Source: Pinus tabuliformis (taxonomy: Eukaryota; Streptophyta; Pinopsida; Pinales; Pinaceae). From it: 64,000 nucleotides of DNA. Every line of letters begins with the position of its first letter. Position 1 is the first letter of the stretch. Under the pieces are notes generated by a model that did no database searches, was not told the DNA's origin, and saw only the letters and a program-made list of their open reading frames with translations. The stretch lies in NCBI GenBank assembly GCA_031772625.1, contig CM062813.1, positions 693,046,420 to 693,110,419 on the forward strand, written 5' to 3'. This document shows, one piece after another, positions 53,345 to 63,101 of this stretch. The position numbers and the translations under genes are program-made.

Positions 53345-53363
53345 ATGGCGACTCCACTGGGGA
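53345..53363 (+). other. primer binding site of element E
   Basis: TGGCGACTCCACTGGGGAC, 2 bp after the LTR end; the same type as in element G. Confidence 0.88.
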
Positions 53364-55307
53364 CTTTAATTTTGGTTTTTTGCCTTTGCTTTTACTTTGA
53401 CTTGAGAAACTATTTCTTTGTTTCTGGTTTTTGCTTGATGTGTGCGGGATTGGGTAGGTTCTTTAGATTTTGAATTGTTTTTTTTTTTCACGCTTTTGGA
53501 AGAGGACCGCACCCTCTGTTTCTAACACAGTGCGAACATCCCCGCACTTTTGATTTATACATAGAGCGGTACTGCACCTGGTTATACTGGGAGCCTGCAA
53601 ACCCTGTCAAATTTTTGAAAAACTTAAAATATTTTCATTCAGTTAAGCTTAGGATTTGTTTATGTGTTTTAGCCTCTGCCCAGATCTGCACATGTCTTGT
53701 CAGAACCTTTTTGTAGGTGAATTCCATTGGCATTTAGGTTTTAGGTGAATTTCTAGAAGTTTTGTGTGCCTGGCTTGATTTTCGTTTGGTCTTTGTAGTG
53801 ACTCAGAGCTTAGAAGCCTTAGAAACCTCAGATCACCTTGGTTTTTGCTGGTCTTCTTTATGAGTCTGACCGATTTGTAAAATCTGCCTTTAGTGAGGAA
53901 TACATCTCGTTTTTCTTTTTGCGAAGCTTCGAAAGAACTTGTGTTGAAAGTTTTGGATTTCATTTTTAAAAAAGAAAACATAAACTGGTTGTTTTTAGAT
54001 TAATTTGTTATTTTGAACAAATTAGTCCTTAGTTTGCTGATAACTAAGTAAAACATCCTTGAAAAGAAATTTTGTAAGCTTTTGCTTCATTAGTTTTTTA
54101 GAATTTGTAGATATCAAGATTAGATTTTTAATGGTTTTGAGTGCTTTCTAGAAGTTTTAAAATCTCTTTTGAAAAGAATTTGATTTCTGTAGTGTTTGAG
54201 TGTTGAAAAGAAAGGGATATTTTTTCGTGAGCATAATTAGTAGTCTTGTTTTTGAGTTTATTGAAAAAGACAAAAGATTTTTCTTTTCATTTGATTGTTA
54301 AGGAAAGATTTGTTTTTCAAGCATTTGCATTCTCAACTCTTTCTTTAGCTAGAAATTCATTGAAGAAAAAGGATTGCTTATCATCTTTAGGTGCATTTTT
54401 AGTGTTTTGGAGTCGAGTCTTCACACAAAGTTTCATCTCCGCACTTTTTGGCTTAAGAAAAAACCAATAAAAATAACGCTTAAATTAAAATCTATCTAGC
54501 AATCTTTTTATTTCTAGGGCTCTTTATCACCAACATAGCTTAGGCTAGTATCTTGGAGTAGGGAGTAATTAACTCTCCAAGATAGTAAAAACAAACAAGT
54601 AGCTGTATCTTGCGGTAGGACATAAATTCCAATTGTTACATCTATGCTCTGGGAAGCTCCTCTTAAAGGAGTCAAGCACGAGGTCATATCTGAACTAGTG
54701 GGGTAATCAATCCTTCCTCATTGGGAACGATAGCAGATATACACGTATTAAAAATGGTAAACCTCGGATTAACCATTGTCGAGGAGCCTGGGGTCACTTG
54801 TTGGTAAACCTTGGATTATGTCAAGGAGCCTTCAAGGGGATTGAGCTTGCTACTCTGCCCTTGCGTGTGTGTCGGATCACATACTGTTCCCCTAGGTATA
54901 TTTGTTTCTGTTGGTAACCATAGTGACCATATTCTATAGGATTCTTTCCTAAGGTGACGGTGGAGGGAAGATCCCACTGTACCTGGATCAGACATCAACT
55001 AGCTCACTTGGATTTTCTGGGGGGTTCTCTTCACTCGAGACGGTTTAGTGGAGAAACTTGTGCCAGTCTATTCATTAAGCATGTTGTCGGGGTAACTGTT
55101 CCAACTGCCATTTCTGTATTGAATTCTGCGACGTTGGATTTCATCACCAACTAGTGTTTTCGGTACGGAAAGTTATTGTTTGTGTGTGGTTTGACCTCCT
55201 AGATTCTTTAGGCGTGTGATTCAACCTGTTTGGTTCTTTAGAGACTTTAGGTGGTTCTCATTGAGATTTTTCTTTGTTTGCGTGTGAAGTAATTAAAATT
55301 TCTAATC
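53364..55307 (+). other. long leader of element E
   Basis: Nearly 2 kb between PBS and gag with no frame that looks like a gene. The first 1.1 kb is T-rich with many TTTT/AAAA runs; the later part (54500-55300) is more mixed and repeats short phrases such as GGTAAACCT(C/T)GGATTA (54759 and 54803) and TCAAGGAGCCT / TCGAGGAGCCT. Ogre-type relatives often carry an extra ORF in this position; none is seen here. Confidence 0.65.
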
Positions 55308-58300
55308 GTGGCTGAATTACCAAGACAGTCCCGTAGACTTCGGGGCCAACCTCCTGAGTTTTCACCAAGCTAGCTTGAAGGGCTATGAGCCCTTGTAACT
55401 CCTAGTGACAGCAGAGTTGGGTCACACGAAGAAGGAGAGTCTTCTTTAGTTGTGCATCCTAATTATCAAGTTCAAGCACCAGAGTATATTATTGAACCTG
55501 TTTCATTTTCCGAAGTTACTGGTAGTTTTTCTTCTACTAGTGAATTAGCCAAGGAACCTGAAATTTATGAACCTGAAACTAAACCTGCTGCTACTCCATC
55601 ATCAGGATTTGCATCTCCAACTTCCAGTGGTCCTAGTTCACCCAAGGTAGGAAGAGTCATTACCCAAAATCTTCCTTCTGGACTTATTGCTATTGAAGAA
55701 CTTGTCACTTCGGAAGAAGGTATACCTATCCCTGAGAATCAACCAGCTATAGAACTTAGAGAGCGTGAATCGATCTTTTACAGTCCACCTAGGAGGGACG
55801 CTTGGTATCTTTCATTGACCAATTTTTTGGAAAACCCGGGACTCATTTTTTCACCACCTCGAGTTCCTTATCATCCAACACCTAGAGGTTATTATCCACC
55901 TTTGAATATGTCGAGACAGTCGTCCATGTTTTCTCAATCTCCAGAAACATTTTTGTATGGCGGTCCTTCTGTTCCTTCTGGGTATCAGTCAATTACTGGT
56001 ACTTTTTTAGGAGCATCTCCTCAACCTATTGAACATGGATTATTAACTGGTAATAACGGAACTAAGCCGTTGAGTGTAGAAGATATTCTTATGATGTCAG
56101 GTACCATTCCAAATCCGCAACCTCAAGGTGGCCAGATACCGCTTGGGGGGCAGCCTCAAGGTTCTCAATTATCGCCTAGGGGGAAACCTCAAGGTACCCA
56201 GTTACCACCTGTGGGGCAACCTCAGGGACATTACTTTCCTCAGGGTCAACCCCATACTTATTACCTACCTCAAGGTCAACCCCAATATCAATATATGCCT
56301 CAAGGTCAAACCCAGTATCAGTACGTGCCTCTAGGTTATCAACCTCAAGGTCAGTACCCAACCCAAGGTTTCCAACCACCTTCAGGTCAATCATTTGTTC
56401 AAGGAGTTGGAAATGTACCTTTGAATTATCAACCCTACCCTCAACCCAGTTATGGTCCTCAATATGCTCAACCTTCTATGGGTCCATACCCCGGAATGAA
56501 CTTAGTGTGAGATCCATCTCAATCTCAACAGATCTTGCAACCGAACGTGCAGTTGTCATCTCAATCTAGACAACCTTTGGTTTCTGGTTCACCCCAGCAA
56601 CCTGTCCAGCCTACTATTCAAACTTCTGCACCTAAAGTAGTTTCTCAACCTGGGCCTAGTACACCTCGTAATCCGCCTCAAACCACTGCTGCAACATCTG
56701 TTCAATCTACCCCACCTACTTCTGGAGTATCAGCGGCTCCGGTTTCTACTGTCTCTACATCAACTCCTCAAGCATCTTTACCTCAGTCTAGACCTACAAT
56801 TCAAACTTTGGTTCAGATGCCTGTAGGACAACCTGGTTCAAGTACGGTTGTCACAAGTCAACCTCAATTTACTTATCAACCGTACCAGGAACAATACCAA
56901 TTTGGTCCTGCTGTGCAGAACCCCGTCTATCAGTATCGACCGTACCCTGGATATACTTATCAGCAACCTCAACAACCCCAGTATGGTCCGGTTAATCCTG
57001 GTTTTCTGGGAGGATATAATATCCCAAATGCTATTCCAATTCCAAGTTATCCTGGATATCCTCCTCCTGGGGCTGGTCTTATGACCCAGAGTTTTAGAGA
57101 CCCTAATCGTCAGTTACCGTTCATTGCAACTTTGGACTTGCCTAATTTGTCGTGCCTTACGAACGATCTGATTAATTATCTTCCGTTTTGGCCACCAATT
57201 CCAAATAAGTTGCCTAGTGATATTCCTAAGTTTGAAGGTAAATTAGGAGAGGATCCGTCGAACCATGTGATGACTTATCACCTCTGGTGTGCATCTAACT
57301 CCATTTCAGATGATTCAATTTGTTTACGTCTTTTTCAACGCACATTAATTGGTCTTGCGGCCAAGTGGTACATTGAGTTACCGCGAGCCACTTTTTATAA
57401 TTTTAGTTAGCTACCTACTTCATTCTTAACTCGTTTTCAGTTGCCTGTCAGATATGACAATGGCACGAAATTATTAACCTCATTAAAACAGTGAACGTCC
57501 ACTTATATTTCAGATCACATTCATGAATGGAGACGTCGACGGCGTTTAGTGAAAGTTTTTATTCTAGATAAAATCTTAGCATAATGGTTTTTTAAATCAT
57601 TATTACCTAAAATCACTGAGGATGTAGCTAAGGCAAGAGTTGTTACTGAAGAGCAAGTAATTTCTCAAGCTCAGTACCTTGACCTCGTTTATACGCAGTC
57701 GGGTACGTTACACGATAAAATCCCCGATCTTCCTAAACAAAATCAAATAACTGCAACTCCAAGGTCTCATGCCGCTGATGGTATGATTGGTATAGCTAAT
57801 ACCAAAAGTAAGAAGAAATATTCCAAGAATTCTTCTACTATCATAACTTTACTAGATTCCCCCACAGGAGACTCTTCCGTGGAAATTTCTGCCGATATTC
57901 ATGTCGTAGAGTCATCTACAGCCAAATCAAAATCCAGCGGTAAAAAGAAGGGGAAGAAGAAAAATAAATCAGATAAAAATTCGAAAGAGAAACCAAAAAA
58001 AATGGAATCTACTAATGAGAAACGTAAACCTTGTTATCCTTGTCTCATTTGTGACGAAGAGCATTTTACAAGAGACTGCCCTCATCGCGCTGAGGTTGCG
58101 AAAATCGTCAAAGGTTCTCAAACGTCTGCTGTCTTGAAGGATCCTTTTCCTAGTCAAGACAGTAAGATGATAGGTTCTTCCTCAAGTGCCTCAGAAGAAC
58201 CCATAATGATGACGCCCCATGTTAGGATTGTGACACGATCGCAAGATTATGGAAGTAAAAGTCCTGTTGGTGGTAAGGAAGTAGAATCTTCTAATTCGAA

Positions 58301-58380
58301 TCCATCAACTTCAACTCCCGGTTTCGATCCGCTACAGATCGAGAAACCTAACCCAGACTTAGTAATCAAACTGCCTGCTA
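55308..58380 (+). pseudogene. gag of element E (P/Q-rich, decayed by stops)
   Basis: The frame starts convincingly at GTG 55308 (GTG GCT GAA; reads AELPRQSRRLRGQPPEF), probably a former ATG. It is interrupted by stops at 55371, 55386, 56508, 57408, 57492 and 57582. After a Ser/Pro/Thr-rich part comes a long Pro/Gln/Tyr-rich low-complexity region (about 56100-57060), then the gag core (LPFWPPIPNKLPSDIPKFEGKLGEDPSNHVM, about 57179-57270; LFQRTLIGLAAKWYIELP; LPVRYDNGTKLLTSL), a Lys-rich stretch and a knuckle-like CLICDEEHFTRDC (CX2CX3HX4C, one residue short, about 58042-58080). Confidence 0.83.
56107..56400 (+). repeat. PQG/GQP low-complexity repeats in gag of E
   Basis: About ten imperfect units of 24-30 bp encode variants of QPQG..P.GQ (for example GQPQGSQLSPRG, GKPQGTQLPPVG, QGQPQYQYMP). 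The later units swap charged residues for Tyr. Confidence 0.85.
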
Positions 58381-59525
58381 AGGGTATACTTCGAAAGTCA
58401 GCTTTCAATCCACATGCGAGAGCTGCTCAAAACTATAACATTGTTGAAGATTTAGCTATTTCACCTTCAGCAATGTCGGCTTTGGAGGTGCTGCAATCAT
58501 GTCCAGCACAACGTAAATTACTATTATCGGCTATAGGAGCTGTTGATATTCAGGACTCGAACCTTATAATCTTCGATTTAGAAAATAGTACACCTCGCTT
58601 ACCTCATCAAATGGCTTTCCAGATTCCAGTGTTAGTCAAAAACAGACCTTGCTATAGGACTGTAATTGATGAGGGAGCTTCAACGTGTATTATGTCGATC
58701 CAGTGTTGGAGATTGCTTGGTTCTCCTACACTTAATCAATCCCCGATGATTCTAAAGGCTTCTGATGGCCGTGGGTTCCATCTTTTTGGCATTCTACAGG
58801 ATTTACCTATAGGGGTTGAAGGAAAAACTGTTAATCTATATGTGGAAGTGGTTGATGCCCCTCTAGATTACAACCTTCTCTTGGGTCGTAGTTGGTCTTA
58901 CGCTATGACTGTTGTTATTTCATCGGTCTTTCAGCTTATAAAGTTTCCTCATAATGGAAAGATCGTAACTATAGACCAACTAACTTACTTTTCATTCGAC
59001 CCAGCCTCTTCTGAAAGTATCCAACATGTCGGCAAAACAACTATCCCTTATAAGGATGTTGGAGTAGGATTAGTTAAAGATTCTGGTTTACTAGGAACTT
59101 TTTCCTTTCCTCCTCCTAATGTATCTCCTTCTACTGCAACCATTCATATGATTTCATCAGACACAATTGTTTATGATGATCCTTGGATCGTACCTTCCGA
59201 ATCTGAGATGGATTCATTTGGTGATGATATGCCTTTGAGTCCTTATGAAATTGCGTATCAGGTCGTACAGTCATTTTCTGACCCTTATTCAACCGAAATT
59301 GATCTAATGAATGTGATCCATGAGGAATCACTTTCAACATCAAACTCAGATTCAACAACATTTTCCGAACTTATTCATACTGATGAGCAAATTCGTGAAA
59401 TTTTGTCTGTTGACGATTTAGCATGGGAAGATCTTCATCATAGATCTTCATTTTTACCTGAGATTGATCATTTTGAAAATGATTTTTCATCTATTTTTAC
59501 AACTGATTATGTCAAGGAACCATAG
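58381..59525 (+). pseudogene. protease region of element E
   Basis: Aspartic protease with VIDEGASTCIMS (about 58660-58696; DEGA in place of D[ST]GA, as often in this lineage), ASDGRGFHLFGILQDLPIGV, YVEVVDAPLDYNLLLGRSW (about 58840-58896). An acidic linker of about 180 residues follows, up to the TAG at 59523-59525, after which the RT part continues in the same frame. Within this segment the frame is open. Confidence 0.85.
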
Positions 59526-60640
59526 AATCCATTGCAAAATCCTAATCCTGAGTTAAATTTGGGTAATATTTCTCGAGCTGTTCCTATTGACATTTCAGTT
59601 AAACCTGGAATTGTTGAAAACATTCATATATGTGCCTCTTGTACGGAAGATGAATTTCAAACATATAAGGCCCTATTTCAGGAATTTCGTGATGTGTTTG
59701 CCTGGTCATATGAAGAAATGCCAAGAATTGACCCAGCAATTGTTGTTCATGAAATCAAAACTTACCCGGATGCTAAACCCGTCCGGCAACGTTGGCGTCA
59801 GATCCACCCGCGAAAAGTTGTTTCTATTAAAGTAGAAGTTGAGAAATTACTTAAAGCAGGTTTCATTTATCCAATTCCCTTAACGGATTGGGTATCGAAT
59901 ATTGTTCTTGTTAACAAAAAGCAAGGGACGATAAAAATATGTATCGATTATAGGGATATTAATCGATCTTGTCCAAAAGATAATTATCCAACTCCCTATA
60001 TCGATCAACTAATTGATGATTATGCCGACAGTGAAATATTCTCCTTTATGGATGGTTTTTCCAGTTACAATCAAATCAACATTCTACCTGTTGATCAACC
60101 AAAAACGGCTTTCATTTGTCCATGGGGGACATTTGCTTATTGCAAATTACCTTTTGGGCTTAAGAACGCTGGTGCAACTTTTCAAAGGGCCATGTCTTAC
60201 GTGTTTCATGACATCAAGCACATTGTGCAACCCTATCTCGATGATTTACTTGCTCATTCATTACGTAGAGCCGATCATCTCATTCTTTTACGAGCAATCT
60301 TTATGAGATGTATGCATTATCGAATTAGGTTGAATCCACACAAATGTGTTTTCTGTATAGAAACGGGTCGGTTACTGGGATTTGTTGTTTCGAAAGCCGA
60401 CATTCATGTCGATCCCTCGAAGATTGAAGCTATTGTCAAATTGCCTCCTCCTTCAACTCTTCGCCAACTCCAAAGTTTGCAAGGGAAAGCAAACTTTTTA
60501 CGTCGATTCATTCCTAACTACGCTGAGATAACCAAGGGTTTTACTAGGTTGTTGAAACAGAATACTCCATTCTTTTGGGATGAGATAGTTGACAAATCTT
60601 TTGATGCTCTAAAACACGCGTTGACCCATGCACCATTATT
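59526..60640 (+). pseudogene. reverse transcriptase of element E
   Basis: Begins with the FRDVFAWSYEEMPRIDP entry (about 59685-59735), common to Tat-like elements and also seen in G (FQDVFAWSYEDL). RT blocks: IKICIDYRDINRSCPKDNYP (about 59931-59990), MDGFSSYNQINI, AFICPWGTFAYCKLPFGLKNAGATFQRAM (about 60108-60195) and YLDD at 60234-60245, then RLNPHKCVFCIETGRLLGFVVS and LQGKANFLRRFIPNYAEI. The domain is open apart from a TAG at 60660-60662 at its end and keeps all catalytic residues. Confidence 0.9.
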
Positions 60641-61150
60641 GCATCCTCCCAACTACAACTAGGATTACCTCTTGTATCTCGCCGCATCCCATTCCACCAT
60701 CAGAATGGTGTTAGTTCAGGAAGATGAATTTGGTAGTGAACATGTGATTTATTATCTTAGTCGCACATTGAATCCAACTGAGATAAAATATTCACATGTG
60801 GAGAAATTGGCCTTGGCAGCTGTTCAAGCTGTCCAACGTTTTCGTCATTACATTTTACTACGCAAAACTACAGTAATTTCCGACTGCAACCCTATGATCT
60901 ATATTTTGACCAAACAATTGCTAGGGGGCAAGTATTCCAAATGGATTGTAATCTTGCAGGAATTTGACTTGGAGTTTGAAAAATCTAAGTCAAAGAAATA
61001 TTTAGTTTTTGCAGAGTTGATGTGTGACTTCCCGCGTGCTGATACCGAAACTGTGGTGGAAGAGCCCATTGCGGATGAATCCTTGTTTCTAATCAGTATT
61101 CTTGATCCATGGTATGGAGATATCATAGTTTATCTCCAAACCCAATCCTT
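60641..61150 (+). pseudogene. degenerate canonical RNase H of element E
   Basis: LLYLAASHSTIRMVLVQEDE (about 60669-60728) stands where an active enzyme has LDAS: the first catalytic Asp is Ala. The Glu position (YSHVEKLALAAVQAV) and a later Asp (ISDCNPMIYIL) remain. It ends with KYSKWIVILQEFDLEFEKSKSKKYLVFAELM. Loss of the first Asp is expected in Tat-like elements, where this domain is thought to be structural and the archaeal-type RNase H catalytic. Confidence 0.85.
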
Positions 61151-62355
61151 TCGGCCTGAAATTTCAAGAACTCAACGTCAGAAAATACGATTCCAATCCC
61201 AACAATACAAAATTATTGGAGATACAATTTATGGTCGTGGGGATGATTCTATTTTCCAACGTTGTTTGACTCATGAGGAAGCTAAAAGGGTTCTAAATGA
61301 CTGTCACTCTGGAGCGTGTGGTGGTCATATGTCTGGGTTTTCCACAGCCCAAAAGATATTGTGCGCTGGCTATTTCTGGCCGTCTTTGTTTAAAGATTGT
61401 ATTAACGCAGTCCGAAAATGCCACAACTGCCAAATTTTTGATCGAAAGATGCGCGCTCCACCTGCTCCTCTCCACCCTATAATTTCCGTCGGTCCTTTTG
61501 CGAAATGGGGTATCGATTTTATTACATGTAACCCTCACTCGGCCGAGGGGCATGCGTATATCATCCTTGCGGTAGATTATTTTACCAAGTGGGCTAAGGC
61601 GATGCCTACATTTTCGGCAGACGGAAAAACTGCTGCGATTTTCATTTTTAATCATATAATTTCTAGGTTTGGTGTTCCACAAGCGATTATCACTAATCAT
61701 GGGTGTCATTTTCGAAACATTATGATGACTGAACTAACAGATCAACTTGGCCTATGTCATGATAGTTCAACTCCATATTACCCACAGGCTAATGGTCTGG
61801 TTGAAGCCATCAACAAAGTTCTAGTCATTATGATCTGACGAATAATTGGGATTCATAGGTCGAATTGGCATAACATGTTATTTTCAGCGCTTTGGGCGTA
61901 TCAAACCTCAGTAAAAACATCAACTGGTTTCACTCCTTTCCAACTAGTTTACGGTTTCGAAGCTGTGTTACCCATTGAAAGCAAAATCCTCTCATTGCAA
62001 ATGGCCATAGAATTACTTCCAGCCACTTCCGAAGAGGAGAAACGTTTGTTGTACTTGGCTCAGCTAGATGAGAATCGACGTGATGCTGCACTAGCAATCG
62101 AAACTCATGCCAAACGTATTAAAAGATCAGTATGATTGAAATGTTACACCTCGTAATTTTTCGGAAGGAGACCTAATCTTATTATATGATCAAGCAAATA
62201 ATAAGTTAGGCGCTGGAAAATTCGTACCCATGTGGCATGGTCCTTATGTTGTTAAGCGAAAGCTGGCAAAAGGGGCCTATGAATTGGTAGACTTTGACGG
62301 AGTCTCTTTAGGTAAGCCCAGAAATGGTCTTTATCTGAAGAGATATTATGCTTAA
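61151..62355 (+). pseudogene. integrase of element E
   Basis: Zinc module: HSGACGGHMSGFSTAQKIL (about 61302-61360) and CHNCQIF (about 61419-61440). DDE core: GIDFITCNPHS (about 61509-61541), VDYFTKWAKAMP, ITNHGCHFRN (about 61688-61718; the usual catalytic Asp of ITDNG reads Asn) and ANGLVEAINK (about 61788-61818; Glu kept). A TGA at 61836-61838 and a frameshift near 62100-62125 follow. The C-terminal part reads DLILLYDQANNKLG, WHGPYVVKRKLAKGAYEL and ends LYLKRYYA with TAA at 62353-62355. No chromodomain. Confidence 0.87.
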
Positions 62356-62489
62356 ATCTGGGTGTGGAGATTTTAGTTAGGTTAGTTTTCTTTCTAACTG
62401 GTGTGTTTTAGATTAGAAAAGTGTGCTTAGTTTAGAGAGTGTTTTCATCATTATTCCTGCTTATCTTGATTTTACTCTTGATATTGCAG

Positions 62490-62885
62490 ATGTCGACGTC
62501 TCTTCAAACAGACATTGGTTTTGCTGATGGTGCTTGTCATAATACACGGAACATTTCTCCCGCAGCTTGGGTTATCTATTCACCCTTTGATGAGTTGGTA
62601 TATATGCATGGGGTAAGCCTCGGTCAAACAACGAACAACATTGCAGAGTATAGTGCAGTGATTGAGTTATTATCTGAATCCATCTCATTTGGGATTCGGA
62701 GTTTGATTGTGAGGTTAGATTCTAAACTCGTTGTATTGCAGCTTAATAGAGTTTATGCCATTAGAAATCCAGTGGTATTAAGATTATTTTTGAGAGTTCG
62801 TCTCTTGGAACGTGAATTTGACTATATTAAATATCAACATATTCCAAGATATTTAAATACATTAGCAGATGCAATTGCTTCTTGA
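62490..62885 (+). CDS. archaeal-type RNase H of element E, separate ORF after integrase
   Basis: An ATG at 62490 (MSTSLQTDIGFADGAC) opens 131 codons to TGA; an open frame extends upstream to 62439 but looks like leader text. Catalytic positions are all present: Asp in FADGAC, Glu in NNIAEYSAVIELL, Asp in VRLDSKLVVLQLN, and Asp in NTLADAIAS. The usual FDG reads ADG. In Ogre-type Tat elements this domain lies between the canonical RNase H and integrase; here it is a distinct ORF 134 bp after the integrase stop. The ORF is intact, in contrast to the rest of the element. How it would be translated (reinitiation, splicing, or its own RNA) is not visible. Confidence 0.83.
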   Translation: MSTSLQTDIGFADGACHNTRNISPAAWVIYSPFDELVYMHGVSLGQTTNNIAEYSAVIELLSESISFGIRSLIVRLDSKLVVLQLNRVYAIRNPVVLRLFLRVRLLEREFDYIKYQHIPRYLNTLADAIAS

Positions 62886-63101
62886 ATGTTAAGTAGACAT
62901 TTGCAATAATCAAACAGTAATTTTAAAAACTTTCCATAACATGTTTTACAAGATAGCTAGTAATATTCATATAGCATAGCATAGAAGTGTGTCATATATA
63001 CATCGTCTTTGATCATAGGTTGAAAAACACCTTATGATTGGCAAAAATGATAGTACAAAAAGCAAAAATGTCATATGAGTCTACAACAGGCGATCATCCT
63101 A

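Noticed and set aside
62312-62489. A possible intron (AG|GTAAGC at 62311 and TTGCAG| at 62489) joining integrase to the extra RNase H of E
   Set aside because: The sites look good, but joining them does not put the integrase frame in phase with the RNase H frame in this copy; worth a look only if other copies show it in phase.
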